NCBI GenBank assembly: GCA_023819375.1
Contig: JAMWDI010000001.1
Coordinates: 303,853-367,852 of the forward strand
Direction: 5' to 3'
Origin: Candidatus Omnitrophota bacterium
GTDB lineage: Bacteria; Ratteibacteria; UBA8468; B48-G9; JAFGKM01
Length of the DNA stretch: 64,000 nucleotides
The position numbers and the translations under genes are program-made. Each line of letters begins with the position of its first letter. The stretch's first letter is position 1. Under the pieces are notes generated by a model. It was not told the origin of the DNA. It saw only the letters and a program-made list of their open reading frames with translations, and did not search any database. Of this stretch, positions 26,036 through 35,766 are shown piece by piece.

Positions 26036-27139
26036 ATGAAAATATTTATTCTTGCTGGTGAAAAGTCTGGTGATAATTATGGTGCCTTATTATGTAAAAA
26101 TTTAAAAAAATTAAAAAGGGATATAATCATTCTGGGAACTGGTGGAAAAGAAATGGAAAAAGAAGGAGTTGAGATTATAAAGAGCAATCTTTTTGGAATT
26201 ATGGGTTTTTCTGGTGTTATTAAAAGAATTGTTCCTTATTATATTTTTTTAAAAAAAGTTCTAAAAAGGATAAAAGAGGAAAATCCAGATTTAATTATTT
26301 TCATAGATAACCCTGCATTTAACTTAAGAATTGCTGAAAGACTAAGAAAAAGATATAGAACCTGTTATTATATTCCACCAAAAATTTGGGCTTATCATAA
26401 ATATAATATAAAAATTTTAAGAAAATATATTGATTTTGTTATTCCTATTTTTCCATTTGAAAAAGATATTTACGAAAAAGAAAATATTCCAAATTTTTAT
26501 TTTGGACACCCATTTATTGACCTTATAAAAAATGAAAGTGAAATTTTATCTGAAAAAGAGCAAGATGAATATTTGATAGGAATTTTACCTGGAAGCAGAA
26601 AAGAAGAAGTAAAATATAATTTACCAGTAATGATGAAAGTTGCTGAAATTTTGAATAAAGAGAAAAAAACAAGAATTTTAATATCTGCAAGTGAAAGTAA
26701 AATAGAAAAAATTATAAAAAATATTACTAAAAATTTCAAACTGGAATACTCTATAATTGATGACTTATACAAAATTATTAAAAGTTCGGATGTTGTCCTT
26801 GCTGTCTCAGGAACAGTAAACCTTGAAGTTGCATACTTTGAAAAACCAATGATTGTTTTCTATAAAACTTCAATACTCAACTATTTATTAGCAAAGTGGA
26901 AAGTAAAATTGAAAATGATAAGCCCTGTTAATATAGTTGTTGGAAGAAAAATTGTTCCTGAATATGTTCAGAATTTTAAAATAGTTGAGGTTGTTGAAAG
27001 TTTAAAAGAATTACTCAATAAAGGACTTTTATATATAAAAGAAATAAATGGTTTTAAAAAATTGAAAGAAACTTTTAAAGAAAAAAATGTCAGTGAAAAG
27101 ATTGCAAAATTTATAATTGAAGGAATTTTGAAATGCTAA
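26036..27139 (+). CDS. lpxB: Lipid-A-disaccharide synthase
   Basis: Joins UDP-2,3-diacylglucosamine and lipid X to make the lipid A disaccharide at the inner membrane. The GT19 opening is FILAGEKSGDNYGALL. FIDNPAFNLRIAERLRK, YYIPPKIWAYHKYN, GILPGSRKEEVKYNLPVM and AVSGTVNLEVAYFEKPM are the conserved blocks. Length 367 is normal. A TATAAT lies 19 nt upstream and there is no Shine-Dalgarno. It is the clearest evidence here for an LPS-bearing outer membrane. Overlaps the exporter gene by 7 bp. Confidence 0.96.
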   Translation: MKIFILAGEKSGDNYGALLCKNLKKLKRDIIILGTGGKEMEKEGVEIIKSNLFGIMGFSGVIKRIVPYYIFLKKVLKRIKEENPDLIIFIDNPAFNLRIAERLRKRYRTCYYIPPKIWAYHKYNIKILRKYIDFVIPIFPFEKDIYEKENIPNFYFGHPFIDLIKNESEILSEKEQDEYLIGILPGSRKEEVKYNLPVMMKVAEILNKEKKTRILISASESKIEKIIKNITKNFKLEYSIIDDLYKIIKSSDVVLAVSGTVNLEVAYFEKPMIVFYKTSILNYLLAKWKVKLKMISPVNIVVGRKIVPEYVQNFKIVEVVESLKELLNKGLLYIKEINGFKKLKETFKEKNVSEKIAKFIIEGILKC

Positions 27140-28926
27140 AGGAATATTTTAAACTAAAAAAATATGTAAAAATAAGATTTAAGTTTATTTTGGCGGGTTT
27201 ATTTTTCTTATTTTTAGGCATAATAACAAATAGTATTTCCTTTACAGCAATAATACCTTTAATGGATATAGTTTTGTCTGGGAAGAAAATAAAATTACCT
27301 GAAAATTTACCAGTTTCCATTGGGAACAAAATTGAACCAGTGATATCAAAATTAAATACATATCCTCCTTTATTGGTTTTAAAATATTTGATTTTATTTG
27401 TAATCCTAACATTCTTCCTAAAAGGTCTTTTTTATTATCTCAATAATTATTTCTTCAAGTTTTTTTCTGCAAGAACTCTGGCTGATATAAGGAATAAACT
27501 TTATAAAAAGATTTTAAATCTTCCATTAGATTTTTATTCCTCAACCCAAACAGGAGAAATTACTACAAGAATTATATATGATGTGGGTATTTTAAGTAGT
27601 GCAATTGAATCTTTTTTCCCTAACTTTCTTTTTCCTATTTTTCTTGCTTTTAATTATTTTCTAATAGCATTCATTATTGACTGGAAACTCTCTTTAATTT
27701 CAATTATTATTTTCCCTTTAATTTTCATTCCTATTTCTCAATTAAGTAAAAAATTAAGACAACTTGGGAAAGCAATTCAAGAAACATATGGGAAAGTTGC
27801 AAATTTTATAAATGAAACTGCTTTTGGACAAAAAATTATAAAGGCATATAATCTTGAAGAAAAAATGATAAAAAGATTTGAGAAAAGTAATGAAGAGATT
27901 TTTAGAACAGTTATATCAACAAATGCAAGAGTTTTACTTATTTCCCCTTTTATTGATTTTTCTATTGCAATTGGTTCTTGTTTTATTGTATATTATGCAG
28001 GTAATAAAATAATAACAGGTTCTATAAGCCCTGGATTTTTATCTCTCTTTTTATTTTCTTTATTTTCAACAGTAAGTCCTTTAAAGGAAGCAATGCAAAC
28101 ATATGCAATTTTAAAACATTCAAGTTCTGCATTGCCACGTATTTTTTCTATTTTTGATCTTGAAGCAAAAATTAAAGATGAAGGAGAAGAAATTTTTACA
28201 GGTTTAAAAGAAAAAATTGAATTTAAAAATGTCAGTTTTGCCTATAATAATTCAACCCTTATTCTTAAAAACATAAACATAACTGTAAAAAAAGGGGAAA
28301 AAATAGGGATTGTTGGGAAAATAGGATCAGGAAAAAGCACTCTGGTTGGACTTCTTTTAAGATTCTATGATACAAATTCAGGAAAGATAGAAATTGATGG
28401 AAAAAATATAAAAGTTTTTAAAATTGAAACCCTAAGGAATCATATCGGCTATGTTCCTCAGGAACCAATTATTTTCTATGGCACGATAAAGGAAAATATA
28501 ACTCTGGGAGATGAAAATGATGAGAGATTTAGAGAAATAATAAAATTGGTTGGATTGGATAATTTTATAGAAGAATTGCCAGAGAAGGAAAATACAATTA
28601 TAGGGGAAAGAGGGGTAAATCTATCTGGAGGGCAAAAACAATTAATCTCCATAGCAAGAGCAATTTATAAAGATCCTGAAATTTTAATTTTTGATGAAGC
28701 AACTGCATCTCTTGATGGTGAATCAGAAAGAATTGTTCAATCAGCAATTGAAAAAATCATGGAAGGAAGGACTGTTTTTATAGTGGCTCATAGATTATCA
28801 ACAATCAAAAACGCCACAAAAATTGTAGTTCTTGAGAATGGTGAAATCGTCGAAGAAGGTACACATGAAGAACTTTATGAAAAAAAAGGCATTTACTATA
28901 AATTTTTCTGTATGCAAAAAATTTAA
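27133..28926 (+). CDS. MsbA-like ABC exporter (permease fused to ATPase)
   Basis: Half-transporter with six transmembrane helices (residues 1-320) and a nucleotide-binding domain (about 355-597). Walker A is GKIGSGKST, the Q-loop is YVPQEP, the signature is LSGGQKQ, Walker B with catalytic Glu is ILIFDEATASLD, and the H-loop is VAHRLST. Coupling to lpxB suggests lipid A-core flipping across the inner membrane, as MsbA does. Its TAA overlaps the marC stop within a TTAA. Confidence 0.9.
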   Translation: MLKEYFKLKKYVKIRFKFILAGLFFLFLGIITNSISFTAIIPLMDIVLSGKKIKLPENLPVSIGNKIEPVISKLNTYPPLLVLKYLILFVILTFFLKGLFYYLNNYFFKFFSARTLADIRNKLYKKILNLPLDFYSSTQTGEITTRIIYDVGILSSAIESFFPNFLFPIFLAFNYFLIAFIIDWKLSLISIIIFPLIFIPISQLSKKLRQLGKAIQETYGKVANFINETAFGQKIIKAYNLEEKMIKRFEKSNEEIFRTVISTNARVLLISPFIDFSIAIGSCFIVYYAGNKIITGSISPGFLSLFLFSLFSTVSPLKEAMQTYAILKHSSSALPRIFSIFDLEAKIKDEGEEIFTGLKEKIEFKNVSFAYNNSTLILKNINITVKKGEKIGIVGKIGSGKSTLVGLLLRFYDTNSGKIEIDGKNIKVFKIETLRNHIGYVPQEPIIFYGTIKENITLGDENDERFREIIKLVGLDNFIEELPEKENTIIGERGVNLSGGQKQLISIARAIYKDPEILIFDEATASLDGESERIVQSAIEKIMEGRTVFIVAHRLSTIKNATKIVVLENGEIVEEGTHEELYEKKGIYYKFFCMQKI

Positions 28927-29498
28927 TATTTTATAATTTGTCCTATCCCTTCTCTTATATATTTTATTCCCAAAGATGCAAGAAAAAGTGAAAGAATTTT
29001 TATAATTCCCTTTATTCCAGTTTTACCAATAGCATGTGTGATTTTTTGAGAAAAAAATAGAATTATATAAGCAAAAATAATATTTAAAAACAAACATATT
29101 AAAGTTATCCCAGTCCCATAAAAATTTTTTGAAATTAAGATTGTTGTCAAAAATGCAGGTCCTGCAAGAAGTGGAATTGCAAGAGGAACAATACATAGTT
29201 CTTCGTCTTCAACTTTAAATTGACTTGTGCCTATAAATTCAGTAATTGAAAAAATTAAAAGAATTATTCCACTTGCTATTAAGAAATCAGAAAAGGAAAT
29301 TTTTAGATATTTAAATAGAAATTCTCCAAAATAAAGAAATAATACACCAATAAAAAAACAAACAGAGATTGATATGAAAAGAATTTTATTTCTTTTTTCA
29401 TCTGGAAATGAATGAGTATAACCAATATAAAAAGGAATTGTTCCGATAGGATCAAGAGTAATAAAAAGAGAAAACAATGAAGCAATAAATTTTCCCAT
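28923..29498 (-). CDS. MarC family integral membrane protein
   Basis: Six hydrophobic helices in 191 residues. SLFITLDPIGTIPFYIGYT near the N-terminus and IVPLAIPLLAGPAFLTTILI in the middle are MarC family hallmarks. Function unresolved; MarC is not a proven drug-resistance determinant. It lies downstream of ntpA with a 36-bp gap and may be co-transcribed with it. Confidence 0.88.
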   Translation of the reverse strand: MGKFIASLFSLFITLDPIGTIPFYIGYTHSFPDEKRNKILFISISVCFFIGVLFLYFGEFLFKYLKISFSDFLIASGIILLIFSITEFIGTSQFKVEDEELCIVPLAIPLLAGPAFLTTILISKNFYGTGITLICLFLNIIFAYIILFFSQKITHAIGKTGIKGIIKILSLFLASLGIKYIREGIGQIIKY

Positions 29499-29534
29499 TT
29501 TTTCAATTTGTAAATCTTAAAAAATGTTTATTTT

Positions 29535-31268
29535 TTAAAATAAGTTCAAGATTTTCTCATGTAATTTCAGAAATTCTTCATAATTTTTTTCTGGTATATA
29601 TCTCATTCTCGCAATTTCTTCTCTTACAGGATTTTTCAATATCTCTTCAAGTGTTTTCCCCTTTTCAAGAGCACTTGATGAAACTCTATAAAATAAAATT
29701 ATTGTTTTTAACATATAATATTGCTTCTTCAATGTTGTATATGCATCCATTTCATCAAAAGCACTTTGATGTAAGAAATCTTCTCTTATAGAACGAGCAA
29801 TTTCAAGAATTAATCTATCCTTTAAAGAAAGAGTCTCCATACCAACAAGACGAACAATTTCAAGTAGTTCTGCCTCTCTTTCAAGTAATGCCATTGCTTC
29901 ATTTCTTATTTCCATAAAATCTTCTGCAATATTTTCTTTAAGATACTTTTCAATATTTCTTTCATATAAAGAATAACTTGTAAGCCAGTTGATAGCAGGA
30001 AAATGTCTCTGATAAGCAAGTCTATCATCAAGTCCCCAAAAGACTTTAACAACTCTTAAGGTCATCTGTACAACTGGATCTGTTAAATCTCCACCAGGCG
30101 GACTTACAGCACCTAAAAGGGATAAAGAACCAATTTTATTCTCTTTACCAAAACATATTACTTTCCCTGCTCTTTCATAAAAAGAAGCAACTCTTGTTCC
30201 AAGATATGCAGGATAACCTTCTTCTCCTGGCATTTCTTCCATTCTTCCAGAAATTTCTCTTAAAGCCTCAGCCCATCTACTTGTTGAATCAGCCATCAAT
30301 GCAACTGAATAACCCATATCTCTAAAGTACTCTCCAATTGTAACTCCTGTATAAATACTTGCTTCTCTTGCAGCAACTGGCATATTTGAAGTATTTGCAA
30401 TTAAACATGTTCTTTCCATTAAAGGTCTTCCTGAATTTGGATCCTTCAGTTTTGGAAATTCAATCAAAACATCTGCCATTTCATTACCTCTTTCACCACA
30501 ACCTATATAAACAACTATTTCACTATCAGCCCATTTTGCAATTTGATGAAGAACTACAGTCTTACCTGACCCAAATGGGCCTGGAATACAGGCAGTTCCA
30601 CCTTTAAGAATTGGAAATAAGGTATCTATTACTCTCTGGCCTGTAACAAGAGGAGTATCTGGCTCAAGTTTTTTCTTAAATGGTCTTGGTCTTCTTACAG
30701 GCCATTTTTGCATTAAATATAAAGGAATTTCTCCATTCTCTGTTTTAACTTTCCCTATTTCTTCTTCCACTGTAAAGTTTCCTTCTTTTATTTCTACAAT
30801 TTGACCTTTAATACCATATGGAACTATAATTTTATGTTCTATAAGTGGGGTCTCCTGAACAACTCCAATTACATCACCAGTTTCTACGTAATCTCCCTTT
30901 TTTACAATAGGTTTAAAATCCCATTTTATACTTCTGTCAAGTGCTGGAATATCAATTCCTCTTATTATAAAATCACTCTTTTTTTCTATTTGACTTAAAG
31001 GCCTCTGAATACCATCAAAAATATTTTTAAGCAATCCTGGACCAAGTTCTACCATTAAAGGCATTCCAGTCCCAAAAACAGGATCTCCAACTTTAAGTCC
31101 TTCTGTCTCTTCATAAACCTGTATTGAAGCAATATCTCCCTCAAGTCGTATAATTTCACCTATAAGCCTTTCTTCTCCAACTCTAACAACATCAAACATT
31201 TTACTTTTTTTCATCCCCTCTGCTTGAACAAGTGGTCCTGAAACTTTTACTATTTTTCCTATATCCAT
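29535..31268 (-). CDS. ntpA: V-type ATPase catalytic subunit A
   Basis: Catalytic ATP-hydrolysing subunit. Length 577 includes the A-specific non-homologous insert around residues 110-190. Walker A is [13 protein letters not shown], followed by [11 protein letters not shown] (catalytic Glu), [20 protein letters not shown] (Walker B region) and [20 protein letters not shown]. It follows ntpF by 1 bp. The order here is F-A; subunits B and D, which normally follow, are replaced by marC. Confidence 0.97.
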   Translation of the reverse strand: MDIGKIVKVSGPLVQAEGMKKSKMFDVVRVGEERLIGEIIRLEGDIASIQVYEETEGLKVGDPVFGTGMPLMVELGPGLLKNIFDGIQRPLSQIEKKSDFIIRGIDIPALDRSIKWDFKPIVKKGDYVETGDVIGVVQETPLIEHKIIVPYGIKGQIVEIKEGNFTVEEEIGKVKTENGEIPLYLMQKWPVRRPRPFKKKLEPDTPLVTGQRVIDTLFPILKGGTACIPGPFGSGKTVVLHQIAKWADSEIVVYIGCGERGNEMADVLIEFPKLKDPNSGRPLMERTCLIANTSNMPVAAREASIYTGVTIGEYFRDMGYSVALMADSTSRWAEALREISGRMEEMPGEEGYPAYLGTRVASFYERAGKVICFGKENKIGSLSLLGAVSPPGGDLTDPVVQMTLRVVKVFWGLDDRLAYQRHFPAINWLTSYSLYERNIEKYLKENIAEDFMEIRNEAMALLEREAELLEIVRLVGMETLSLKDRLILEIARSIREDFLHQSAFDEMDAYTTLKKQYYMLKTIILFYRVSSSALEKGKTLEEILKNPVREEIARMRYIPEKNYEEFLKLHEKILNLF

Positions 31269-31269
31269 T

Positions 31270-31566
31270 TTATTCCCTCATTCCTGTTGCTTTTTTAATT
31301 AACTCTTTTATAATTTTGGACCCCTTTTTTTCCTTACTTTTTAAACTTGGAATAACAACCATTTTTTTTAAATTCACATATTTCATAAACTTATTTTCAT
31401 CAAAAACTTCTTCAGTTATAAAAATACAACCAACTTTATCCATGTCAATCTCTTTCAATATTTTTTCAGTTTCTTCAACAGAATTTGAAAAAATTGTCTC
31501 AATATTAAAAATGGAAAAAAATTCTATACTTGTCCTATCCCCTATAAAAATTATTTTTTTCTCCAT
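31270..31566 (-). CDS. ntpF: V-type ATPase subunit F
   Basis: Small Rossmann-like subunit of the central stalk, 98 residues. [20 protein letters not shown] resembles the family's opening strand-loop, followed by [14 protein letters not shown] and [14 protein letters not shown]. The gene sits 14 nt downstream of tRNA-Pro with no Shine-Dalgarno. It abuts ntpA, which confirms the assignment. Some naming schemes call this subunit G (NtpG). Confidence 0.85.
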   Translation of the reverse strand: MEKKIIFIGDRTSIEFFSIFNIETIFSNSVEETEKILKEIDMDKVGCIFITEEVFDENKFMKYVNLKKMVVIPSLKSKEKKGSKIIKELIKKATGMRE

Positions 31567-31580
31567 ATAATTTTAAAAAA

Positions 31581-31656
31581 TCGGGGCGCTCGGATTTGAA
31601 CCGAGGACCTCTTGGTCCCAAACCAAGCGCGCTTAACCAGACTGCGCTACGCCCCG
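31581..31656 (-). tRNA. tRNA-Pro (anticodon UGG)
   Basis: A 76-nt cloverleaf on the minus strand. The acceptor stem CGGGGCG/CGCCCCG has seven pairs with discriminator A at 31581. The anticodon stem CTTGG/CCAAG frames the loop TTTGGGA, giving TGG at positions 34-36. The T-loop is TTCAAAT (GGTTCAAATCC). CCA is not encoded. Confidence 0.96.
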
Positions 31657-31665
31657 ATTTTAAAA

Positions 31666-31694
31666 ATTATACTTTCTTTTTTGCAATTTTTCAA
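31666..31694 (-). promoter_or_regulatory. Promoter of tRNA-Pro and probably ntpF-ntpA
   Basis: On the minus strand TTGAAA (31694-31689), a 17-bp spacer and TATAAT (31671-31666). The -10 ends 9 nt before the tRNA 5' end. No other promoter is visible before ntpF. Confidence 0.6.
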
Positions 31695-31705
31695 CAAAAA
31701 TTATA

Positions 31706-31735
31706 TTGTAAAAGCACAATCAAAAAGGGTAAAAT
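31706..31735 (+). promoter_or_regulatory. Promoter of the ABC importer operon
   Basis: TTGTAA (31706-31711), an 18-bp spacer and TAAAAT (31730-31735). The ATG at 31744 is 8 nt beyond the -10, implying a leaderless message. Confidence 0.45.
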
Positions 31736-31743
31736 AGAATTCT

Positions 31744-33045
31744 ATGAAAAAAAACATTTTTTTATTATTTTTATTATACAAAACTTTATTCTGTGAAAAA
31801 AATTTGGTTATTATTTCTCCTCACTGGGAAGGGGTAAAAATTGAAATAACGAGATCTTTCTGTAAATGGTATGAGAAAAATTACAAAGAAAAAGTAAAAG
31901 TAGAATGGATTGACCAAGGAGGAACAAATGACAATTTAAAGTATGTTGAATCACTTTTCAAAAAAAGACCAAATGGAATAGGAATTGATATTTTTTTTGG
32001 AGGTGGTTTAAGTCCATATTTGAAGTTAAAAGAGAATGGATATCTAGAAAAATATAAATTACCACAAAGTGTCTTAAAAAATATACCTAAATTATGTGGT
32101 GGAATTCCAAATTATGATAATGACTTTTTCTGGTATGGAGTTGTTCTTTCAAGTTTTGGAATTCTATATAATAAAAAGGTTCTCAATTATCTAAAATTAC
32201 CTATTCCATCAAGTTGGAAAGATTTAGGCAAGGGTTGTTATTTTTCTTGGATAGGTGCTGCTGATCCAAGACATAGCGGAAGTATGCATATGATGTATGA
32301 AATAATACTTCAAGCATATGGATGGGAAGAAGGATGGAATACTATTTTTTCAATTGCTGGTAATACAAAAAATTTTTCAATAAGTGCCTCAGAAGTTGCA
32401 AGACAGACTTCAACAGGTGAAGTAGCAATTTCATTATGTATTGATTCATATGCTCTTGCTCAAATAGAAATAAATGGAATTGAAAATATGGGATTTATTT
32501 TGCCTGAAAATGAAACAGTTATAAATCCTGATTGTATTGGAATTCTTAAAGGTGCTCCTAACATTGAAATTGCCCAAAAGTTTATTGATTTCTTATTCAC
32601 AGAGGAAGGACAAATAATTTGGATACAAGAAAAAGGAAAATGGAATGGGCCAAAAGAGTATTCTTTAAATAGATTCCCAATTATGCCTTCAGTATATTAT
32701 CATCCAGAAATAAAAATCAGTATAAATCCATACAGTATCCAAAACGCAATTAAATATGATTTCCAACTTGCATCAAATAGATGGTCTATTCTTGACGATA
32801 TGATTGGAAGTTTTATAATTGACTGTCATGGATCTCTTAAAAAAGCATGGGAACTAATTTTAAAAACCCAAAATAATAACTTAAAAGAAAAATTTTGTGA
32901 ATTGCCTTTTGATAAAAAAATTCAAAGATTTTTATGGGAAAATTGGAGAGATCCTATTTTTAGAAATAAACATATAAATGATTGGGTTGAATTTTCAATA
33001 AAAAAATTTAAAAATATAATTTTAGAAGGTAAATATCTTCTTTAA
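31744..33045 (+). CDS. ABC transporter extracellular solute-binding protein
   Basis: Periplasmic binding protein of 433 residues with a short hydrophobic signal (MKKNIFLLFLLYKTLFC). Type II periplasmic fold of the iron/spermidine class: LVIISPHWEGVKIEI, WIDQGGTNDNLKYVES, GIDIFFGGGLSPYLKL and a late EGQIIWIQEKGKWNG strand-helix. Most like the Fe3+/phosphate-ester type that pairs with fused permeases. Ligand cannot be read from sequence. First gene of a three-gene import operon. Confidence 0.86.
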   Translation: MKKNIFLLFLLYKTLFCEKNLVIISPHWEGVKIEITRSFCKWYEKNYKEKVKVEWIDQGGTNDNLKYVESLFKKRPNGIGIDIFFGGGLSPYLKLKENGYLEKYKLPQSVLKNIPKLCGGIPNYDNDFFWYGVVLSSFGILYNKKVLNYLKLPIPSSWKDLGKGCYFSWIGAADPRHSGSMHMMYEIILQAYGWEEGWNTIFSIAGNTKNFSISASEVARQTSTGEVAISLCIDSYALAQIEINGIENMGFILPENETVINPDCIGILKGAPNIEIAQKFIDFLFTEEGQIIWIQEKGKWNGPKEYSLNRFPIMPSVYYHPEIKISINPYSIQNAIKYDFQLASNRWSILDDMIGSFIIDCHGSLKKAWELILKTQNNNLKEKFCELPFDKKIQRFLWENWRDPIFRNKHINDWVEFSIKKFKNIILEGKYLL

Positions 33046-33046
33046 A

Positions 33047-34102
33047 ATGAAAAAAGAAATTCTTGCTGTTGAGAATATTGAAAAGAGTTTTGATGGAAAA
33101 GAGGTTTTAAAGAATATTAGTTTTACTGTTTATGAAAATGAATTTTTTTTCATCCTTGGACCTTCTGGTTGTGGGAAAACTACACTTTTAAGAATTATTG
33201 CTGGCTTTACACAACCTGACAGGGGAAGAGTTATCCTTAATAAAAAAGATATTACAAATCTTCCACCAAATAAAAGGAATATTGGCTTTGTTTTTCAAAA
33301 TTTTGCTTTATGGCCGCATATGAAAGTTAAGGAAAATATTGCTTTTGGACTGGAAATAAGAAAATATCCAGGTGATTTTATAGAAAAAAAAGTAAAAGAG
33401 ATCTTAGAATTAACCAAACTTAAAGATGTAGAAAATTTATACCCATCACAAATTTCAGGTGGACAGCAACAAAGAGTTTCTCTGGCAAGAGCTTTAATTA
33501 CAAATCCACAAATCCTTTTACTTGATGAACCACTAAGTAATCTTGACGCAAAATTAAGAGATGAAATGAGAAGTGAATTAAAAAGAATATTCAAAGAAAC
33601 AGGAAAAACTATGATATATGTTACACACGACCAAAAAGAGGCAATGACTCTTGGAACTACAATCGCAGTAATGAAAGAAAAAGAAATCGTACAAATTGGT
33701 TCCCCGTATGAAATTTATACTTATCCCAGAAATTTTTTTGTCGCTTCATTTGTTGGAGATATAAATTTTTTAAAGGGAAAAATTATTGAAAAAATTGGAG
33801 AAATTTTAAAAATTGAAACAGAAGAAGGATTATTTTATGCAAAATATAAAAGACCTTTAAATTCTGAAAATATTCTATTTTGTTTTAGACCAGAAAGCAT
33901 AACAAACAAAGGGGAAAATTTAATAAAAGGGAAAATGAGGGATTTTGAATTTTTGGGCAATCTTCTTAGGTTGAATATTATAACTGAAAGAGGAAATCTT
34001 TTTAAAATAGAAATTTTACCAAAAGACTTTGAAAATTATAGAAATGGAGAAGATATTGTTTTTTCTATTAAAAAAGAAGATGTAATACTTCTTGAAGAAT
34101 AA
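33047..34102 (+). CDS. ABC transporter ATP-binding protein (PotA/FbpC type)
   Basis: Walker A GPSGCGKTTLL (about residue 38), Q-loop FVFQNFALWPHM, signature ISGGQQQR, Walker B ILLLDEPLSNLDAKLRDEMR and switch YVTHDQKEAM. Residues 240-351 form a TOBE-like regulatory domain. The sequence around ALWPHMKV resembles iron and spermidine/putrescine importers. It begins 1 bp after the binding-protein stop, and the permease gene overlaps its last base. Confidence 0.93.
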   Translation: MKKEILAVENIEKSFDGKEVLKNISFTVYENEFFFILGPSGCGKTTLLRIIAGFTQPDRGRVILNKKDITNLPPNKRNIGFVFQNFALWPHMKVKENIAFGLEIRKYPGDFIEKKVKEILELTKLKDVENLYPSQISGGQQQRVSLARALITNPQILLLDEPLSNLDAKLRDEMRSELKRIFKETGKTMIYVTHDQKEAMTLGTTIAVMKEKEIVQIGSPYEIYTYPRNFFVASFVGDINFLKGKIIEKIGEILKIETEEGLFYAKYKRPLNSENILFCFRPESITNKGENLIKGKMRDFEFLGNLLRLNIITERGNLFKIEILPKDFENYRNGEDIVFSIKKEDVILLEE

Positions 34103-35766
34103 TGATGAGAAAAAAAATTTTATTTTTTTCAATTCTTTTCTTTCTGATATACTTTTTCATTTATCCCATTTTTTTCATTGTTTATCAATCCTTTTTTCAC
34201 CAGAATAAATTTACCTTAGAATTATTCAAAATTGCATTAACAAATTATTCTATTAGAAAATCCATACTAAATAGCATTTTACTTGGAATAATCGTTGTTA
34301 TTACTACAAGCATCATAGGTATACCACTCGCCTTTATTTTTGATAGGATTAATTTTAAAGGTAAAAGTCTTTTTAGAATTTTATTTTTGCTTCCTATGAT
34401 TTCAAGTCCTTTTGTAGGTGCTATTGGAATAAAACAGGTTCTTTCAAGATTTGGCAGTTTAAATATTTTACTAATTAAACTTAATCTTATAAAAAATCCA
34501 ATTTCTTTTTTTGGTTCTGGTTTTTCTGGAATAGTTATTCTTCAAACTTTACATCTTTTTCCAATAATGTTTTTAAATATTTCATCTGCCCTTAATAATT
34601 ATGATATTTCTGTAGAGGAAGCGTCATATAATCTTGGAGCATCAAAAATTCAAACATTCTTAAGAATTACTTTTCCTCTCATTTTACCTGGTTATTTTAC
34701 AGCATCTTCAATAATTTTCATATGGTCAATAACAGATCTTGGAACACCACTTGTTTTTGAATTCAATCAACTTATTTCTGTTAAAATATTTCATATGTTA
34801 AAGGACATAAATACAAATCCTGTTGGCTATTGTCTCGTTTTTATGATATTGATTTTAACTCTTCCACTTTTTATTTTTATAAAAAGATATATTGAAAAAA
34901 TCCCCTATACAACAGATAGAACAGTTTTAAGAATAGTTGAAAAAAATTTGAAGGGTAAAAGTTTATTTTTACTTTATTTTTTCTTTTCTTTAATACTTTT
35001 TTTCAGTTTACTTCCACACTTTTCTATGATTTTATATTCCTTTTCAAAAAAATGGTTTTTCTCTATTTTACCAGAAAAATATACTCTTGAATATTACAAA
35101 ATTGTCTTTTCACATAGATTAACAAAAACAGGAATATTAAACAGTTTAATATATAGTTCCTTAAGCACTACTTTTGATATATTTTTAGGCTTCTTGATAG
35201 GCTATATACTTGCAAGGTGGAAAATTAGAGGCAAAAATATCCTTGATATAATTTCAATGATGCCCCTTGTAATTCCAGGGATTGTTTTGGCCTTTGGATA
35301 TGTAGTAACCTTCTCAAATACAATTTTGGACCCAAAAAACAATCCAGTATTTTTTATAATTTTGAGTTATAGTTTAAGAAGATTACCTTACATTATAAGA
35401 ACAACTTATTCTTCATTTTTACAGATTTCTGAAAATTTAGAAGAAGCATCATATTCTCTTGGTGCAGACAATCTAATAACTTTTAAAAAAATAGTTTTCC
35501 CACTTGTAAGTCCTGGAATTTTCGCAGGTGGTATTCTCGCTTTTGCTTTTTCTTTAATGGAAGTAAGTTGTAGTTTGATTCTTGCAATAAGAGAAAAATT
35601 TTATCCGATATCAAAAGTTATTTATACTCTTGCCGGAAGAGTAACTGATGGTCCTAATACTGCCTGTAGTTTAGGTGTTTTAGGAATGATAATAACAGCA
35701 ATATGTCTTTTTATCTCAACAAAAATTATTATGAAAAAAATAGGAGAATTTTTCAGGATAGGTTGA
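34102..35766 (+). CDS. ABC transporter permease with two fused membrane domains (FbpB-like)
   Basis: 554 residues with about 12 transmembrane helices in two repeats. Each half has the EAA coupling loop: VEEASYNLGASKIQTFLRI and LEEASYSLGADNLITFKKI. Fused permeases of this form belong to the iron/phosphonate-type importers. The downstream TGA abuts the stop of the convergent FAD oxidoreductase. Confidence 0.92.
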   Translation: MMRKKILFFSILFFLIYFFIYPIFFIVYQSFFHQNKFTLELFKIALTNYSIRKSILNSILLGIIVVITTSIIGIPLAFIFDRINFKGKSLFRILFLLPMISSPFVGAIGIKQVLSRFGSLNILLIKLNLIKNPISFFGSGFSGIVILQTLHLFPIMFLNISSALNNYDISVEEASYNLGASKIQTFLRITFPLILPGYFTASSIIFIWSITDLGTPLVFEFNQLISVKIFHMLKDINTNPVGYCLVFMILILTLPLFIFIKRYIEKIPYTTDRTVLRIVEKNLKGKSLFLLYFFFSLILFFSLLPHFSMILYSFSKKWFFSILPEKYTLEYYKIVFSHRLTKTGILNSLIYSSLSTTFDIFLGFLIGYILARWKIRGKNILDIISMMPLVIPGIVLAFGYVVTFSNTILDPKNNPVFFIILSYSLRRLPYIIRTTYSSFLQISENLEEASYSLGADNLITFKKIVFPLVSPGIFAGGILAFAFSLMEVSCSLILAIREKFYPISKVIYTLAGRVTDGPNTACSLGVLGMIITAICLFISTKIIMKKIGEFFRIG

